From Cytophagaceae bacterium (GTDB lineage: Bacteria > Bacteroidota > Bacteroidia > Cytophagales > Cytophagaceae): a stretch of 62,241 nt of DNA. The notes under the pieces are model-generated. The model saw only the letters and a program-made list of their open reading frames with translations, was not told the origin of the DNA and made no database searches. This document shows, piece after piece, positions 59,801 to 62,241 of the stretch; position 1 is the stretch's first letter; each line of letters opens with the position of its first letter. The stretch spans positions 1-62,241 of the forward strand of contig JALONH010000017.1 of NCBI GenBank assembly GCA_025455005.1, read 5' to 3'. The translations under genes were made by a program, and so were the position numbers.

Positions 59801-59835
59801 CGTAAATTCTACAGGTTTTGTAGGAAGGATTTACG
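59801..59835 (+). promoter_or_regulatory. Inverted-repeat element upstream of lipA
   Basis: CGTAAAT (59801-59807) is mirrored by ATTTACG (59829-59835), and inside it CTAC (59809-59812) by GTAG (59820-59823). It ends 41 bp before the lipA ATG. It could be an operator or a 5' UTR stem. Confidence 0.45.
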
Positions 59836-59876
59836 ATATTTGTACCGAATTAAACAGGTATATTCCTACGCGTCTT

Positions 59877-60749
59877 ATGATTGAATTACCCGTAGTGCCC
59901 TCTGCATCCGAGCGCAAAAACAGGCCCGATTGGTTACGAGTGAAGTTACCAATAGGTAAAGAGTATGCAAAGGTTCGAGCATTGGTAGATGAACATAAAC
60001 TTCATACCATTTGTCAAAGCGGCAACTGTCCCAACATGGGCGAGTGTTGGGGTGCCGGTACAGCCACCTTTATGATTCTAGGGAATGTATGTACCAGGAG
60101 TTGTACGTTCTGCGCTGTAGCCACCGGGAAACCGAATGAATACGATACCGATGAACCACGGCGAGTAGCCGAGGCTGTCCGATTGATGCAGGTGAAACAC
60201 TGCGTGATAACGTCTGTTAACCGAGATGAACTTAAAGACAAAGGGGCTGAGATTTGGTACCAAACGGTAACGCAAATAAAAGAGCAAAGTCCACAAACAA
60301 CTATAGAAACACTAATACCGGATGTAAAAGGAGATTGGGCTGCCCTTGAGCGCATGATCAGTGCCGGACAGGAAGTAGTATCGCATAACATGGAAACGGT
60401 GGAGCGTCTGTATCGACGCGTGAGGCCTCAAGCCAAGTATGCCCGTAGTTTAGAAGAAATTCAACGTATCAAAGCGTATGGAAAGCGGACAAAATCCGGA
60501 ATTATGTTAGGCCTTGGGGAAACGAAAGAGGAAGTATTAAAAGCTATGGATGATTTAGTAGCTCACGGTTTGGATGTTTTAACCCTAGGACAATATTTAC
60601 AACCTACCAAAATGCATTTAGAAGTGGCCGAATTTATTCATCCGGATCAATTTGCTGAATACAAAGAAATAGGATTACAAAAAGGTTTCCAGTATGTAGA
60701 GAGCGGTCCCTTAGTCCGTTCTTCTTATCATGCAGAACGTCATATTTAA
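59877..60749 (+). CDS. lipA: Lipoyl synthase
   Basis: A radical SAM enzyme that inserts two sulfurs into octanoyl groups on E2 and GcvH proteins. 290 residues. Auxiliary cluster cysteines Cys46, Cys51 and Cys57 ([12 protein letters not shown]), radical SAM CxxxCxxC at Cys72, Cys76 and Cys79, and the C-terminal RSSYHAE at 281-287. It is followed by a strong terminator. It supports the fused E1 complex encoded nearby. Confidence 0.99.
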   Translation: MIELPVVPSASERKNRPDWLRVKLPIGKEYAKVRALVDEHKLHTICQSGNCPNMGECWGAGTATFMILGNVCTRSCTFCAVATGKPNEYDTDEPRRVAEAVRLMQVKHCVITSVNRDELKDKGAEIWYQTVTQIKEQSPQTTIETLIPDVKGDWAALERMISAGQEVVSHNMETVERLYRRVRPQAKYARSLEEIQRIKAYGKRTKSGIMLGLGETKEEVLKAMDDLVAHGLDVLTLGQYLQPTKMHLEVAEFIHPDQFAEYKEIGLQKGFQYVESGPLVRSSYHAERHI

Positions 60750-60772
60750 GCGGAGTTGCCTCCGCTTTTTTT
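60748..60772 (+). terminator. Intrinsic terminator of lipA
   Basis: Perfect 8-bp stem AAGCGGAG (60748-60755), TTGC loop, CTCCGCTT (60760-60767), followed by a T run. It overlaps the lipA stop codon and lies upstream of the next gene. Confidence 0.9.
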
Positions 60773-60780
60773 GTACCTTT

Positions 60781-62037
60781 ATGAGTCGGAATTTTCTAAT
60801 TATGCGTTTCCTATTGTATTTCTTTTGCAGTTGCATTCTTTTCCCTTTAGCAGGATTTAGTCAATCGAGTTCACATCAAAAAGATATTGGGGATGTATTT
60901 CAGCCCATATCCGATACTTCAGTAGATGTATCTCCACAAGTAGGAAAACTCTATTTACCCTTGCTCCCTATAGTAGGGTATGCTCCGGCAAACGGATTTT
61001 TGATAGGTATAGGAATTGCTCCCGGTATATTATTAGACAGTGCATCGCATACTCGCATGTCATCCGGTGTCGCGAATATTCAATTCACCACGAAGAATCA
61101 AATCAATTTTAACTTTCGACATAATGTGTATACATCACACGATCGATTTATTATCAAAGGAGATTGGCGTTTGTTGATATTTTCACAAGCGACGTACGGA
61201 TTAGGTATATATAAAACGCCTCCCATCTATAGCTTCAATGGATTTGATGCCACAACCGACGTGGGACAAGACATGCGATTTAATTATTTCAAATTTCATG
61301 AATCGGCTTTTAAAAAAATCACTAAAGAAATTTATTTAGGAGCGGGTATAAAAATAGATCATCATTTTTCAATAAACGATCAACAGTTGCAACTAGCCGG
61401 ACCGGACAGTTTTATCACTTCACATTATGCTTACTCCAAACAATATCAATTTTCGACGAACAACTATTCTATGAATGGAGTATCGGCTGAAGTATTATGG
61501 GATACAAGAGACAATCCGATTAATGCCTATAAAGGATATTTGATTGGTATTAGCTTTCGACATAATACCACTTGGTTAGGAAGCAGTCAAAATAGCAACC
61601 AACTGGCATACGAATTTCGTAAGTACCTACGATTAACTTCGAAAGATGTCATTTTAGCCTTTTGGACATATGGTCAGTTTCAATTCACCGGTGATATACC
61701 CTATTTAAGTTTACCGGCCTTAGGTTGGGACACCTATAATCGTTCGGGCAGAGGGTATATACAAGGTAGGTATAGAGGAGTGGATTTATTGTATATAGAA
61801 AGTGAATTGCGCTTTAAGATAACGCCGAGTGGTTTGTTTGGTGGAGTCGTTTTTGTTAACACCACTACTGCAAGTAATCCATTTACAGAACAGCGAATCG
61901 CAGAAGCCTTTGCCGTTGGATATGGCGCGGGTGTGCGATTGAAAATGAGTAAAGAAAGTCGGACTAATATATGTGCCGATATCGGAGTAGGGCAACGCTC
62001 CTATGGTATTTATTTTGGCATACAAGAAGCTTTCTAA
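60781..62037 (+). CDS. Omp85/BamA-type outer membrane barrel without POTRA
   Basis: A 419-residue protein from the ATG at 60781 (another ATG at 60802 is also possible). An earlier in-frame ATG at 60730 lies inside lipA and before its terminator, so I reject it. A signal peptide ends GFSQ. The barrel shows the surface-antigen motifs VLWDTRDNPINAYKGY and the C-terminal RGYIQGRYRGVDLLYIESELRFKI. No POTRA domains precede it, so it is a short barrel-only member. Its role (assembly, translocation or other) is unknown. Confidence 0.8.
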   Translation: MSRNFLIMRFLLYFFCSCILFPLAGFSQSSSHQKDIGDVFQPISDTSVDVSPQVGKLYLPLLPIVGYAPANGFLIGIGIAPGILLDSASHTRMSSGVANIQFTTKNQINFNFRHNVYTSHDRFIIKGDWRLLIFSQATYGLGIYKTPPIYSFNGFDATTDVGQDMRFNYFKFHESAFKKITKEIYLGAGIKIDHHFSINDQQLQLAGPDSFITSHYAYSKQYQFSTNNYSMNGVSAEVLWDTRDNPINAYKGYLIGISFRHNTTWLGSSQNSNQLAYEFRKYLRLTSKDVILAFWTYGQFQFTGDIPYLSLPALGWDTYNRSGRGYIQGRYRGVDLLYIESELRFKITPSGLFGGVVFVNTTTASNPFTEQRIAEAFAVGYGAGVRLKMSKESRTNICADIGVGQRSYGIYFGIQEAF

Positions 62038-62097
62038 CGCATTCCATTTTCGATTTATACTATTCAATCAAATATCGGAAACCATACTTAAAATTAG

Positions 62098-62241
62098 GGC
62101 GTGCCCCCTCGGACCGAAGATTAGAGAAAAAATAAATGTACCGACTCGGGGTCGGGCTCATATCTTTACTTTGTAAATAAATAATGCAATTTTTATTTAT
62201 GTACATCTAACAACAAAGGGATAATTCTGAGGTCGGGCTAG
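62098..62241. repeat. GC-rich repeated element at the right edge
   Basis: In an AT-rich intergenic stretch, GGGCGTGCCCC (62098-62108) is followed by the palindrome TCGGACCGA (62109-62117), a CCGAC/GTCGG hairpin (62141-62155), and GGTCGGGCT at 62150-62158 that recurs at 62231-62239. The window ends here, so the element may continue. I recall similar GGGCGTG...GGTCGGGC sequence in Bacteroidota intergenic regions, but this cannot be verified here. The rest of 62038-62241 shows no gene. Confidence 0.5.

Noticed and set aside
60730-60780. Start of the Omp85-like protein at 60730
   Set aside because: It lies inside lipA and before the lipA terminator hairpin.

Overview
The window is a chromosomal segment of a low-GC Bacteroidota bacterium. 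The evidence is mutually consistent. Promoters follow the Bacteroidota pattern TTTG-N19-TAnnTTTG, not E. coli -35/-10 boxes. Ribosomal genes show no regular Shine-Dalgarno sequences. rplQ is followed by carA, eno and a DivIC/FtsB gene, and rpoC by a DUF3467 gene. A giant TANFOR-type surface protein and a YtxJ-type bacillithiol-associated protein are present. Class or order cannot be fixed from sequence reading alone; Chitinophagia, Sphingobacteriia or Saprospiria are plausible.

Layout. 1-397 has no convincing gene but holds a structured element with nested inverted repeats. 398-5588 (minus) is an accessory locus: a secreted protein, a small frame that is probably its frameshifted tail, a 1043-residue exported polymorphic-toxin-like protein with a C-terminal PD-(D/E)XK-like nuclease domain, and a tightly coupled candidate immunity gene. 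5729-10726 (plus) is the divergent 1665-residue TANFOR protein. 10810-15957 (minus) holds a class A PBP, divIC/ftsB, eno and carA.

16048-34013 (minus) is the alpha, spc, S10 and str ribosomal block: rpsL-rpsG-fusA-rpsJ, then a terminator and a new promoter, then rplC through rplQ, with secY, map, infA, rpmJ and rpoA. rpmD (uL30) is missing between rpsE and rplO. 34099-47623 (minus) is tRNA-Tyr/Gly/Thr-tuf, then tRNA-Trp-secE-nusG-rplK-rplA-rplJ-rplL-rpoB-rpoC and DUF3467, a near-ancestral order. Then come asnS (minus) and rpoN with a PAP2-like membrane protein and an enoyl-CoA hydratase family protein (plus). A GT2 glycosyltransferase, ispF and an M16 peptidase follow (minus). The right part has a fused 2-oxoacid dehydrogenase E1, a lipoprotein plus secreted repeat protein plus ytxJ, osmC, an outer membrane protein, lipA and an Omp85-type barrel. 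The window ends in a short repeated GC-rich element.

How it works together. Most of the window is the core gene-expression machinery: RNA polymerase subunits, elongation factors, r-proteins, Sec translocon, four tRNAs. Four translation promoters share a -7 element followed by CAG and C-rich sequence (TAnnTTTGCAGtCC); the tRNA-Tyr/tuf promoter has a close relative. This suggests coordinated control. The main novelty candidates are the exported toxin/TANFOR locus, the frameshift in the secreted protein, the 85-351 element, the missing rpmD, and several unannotated hairpins in leaders.
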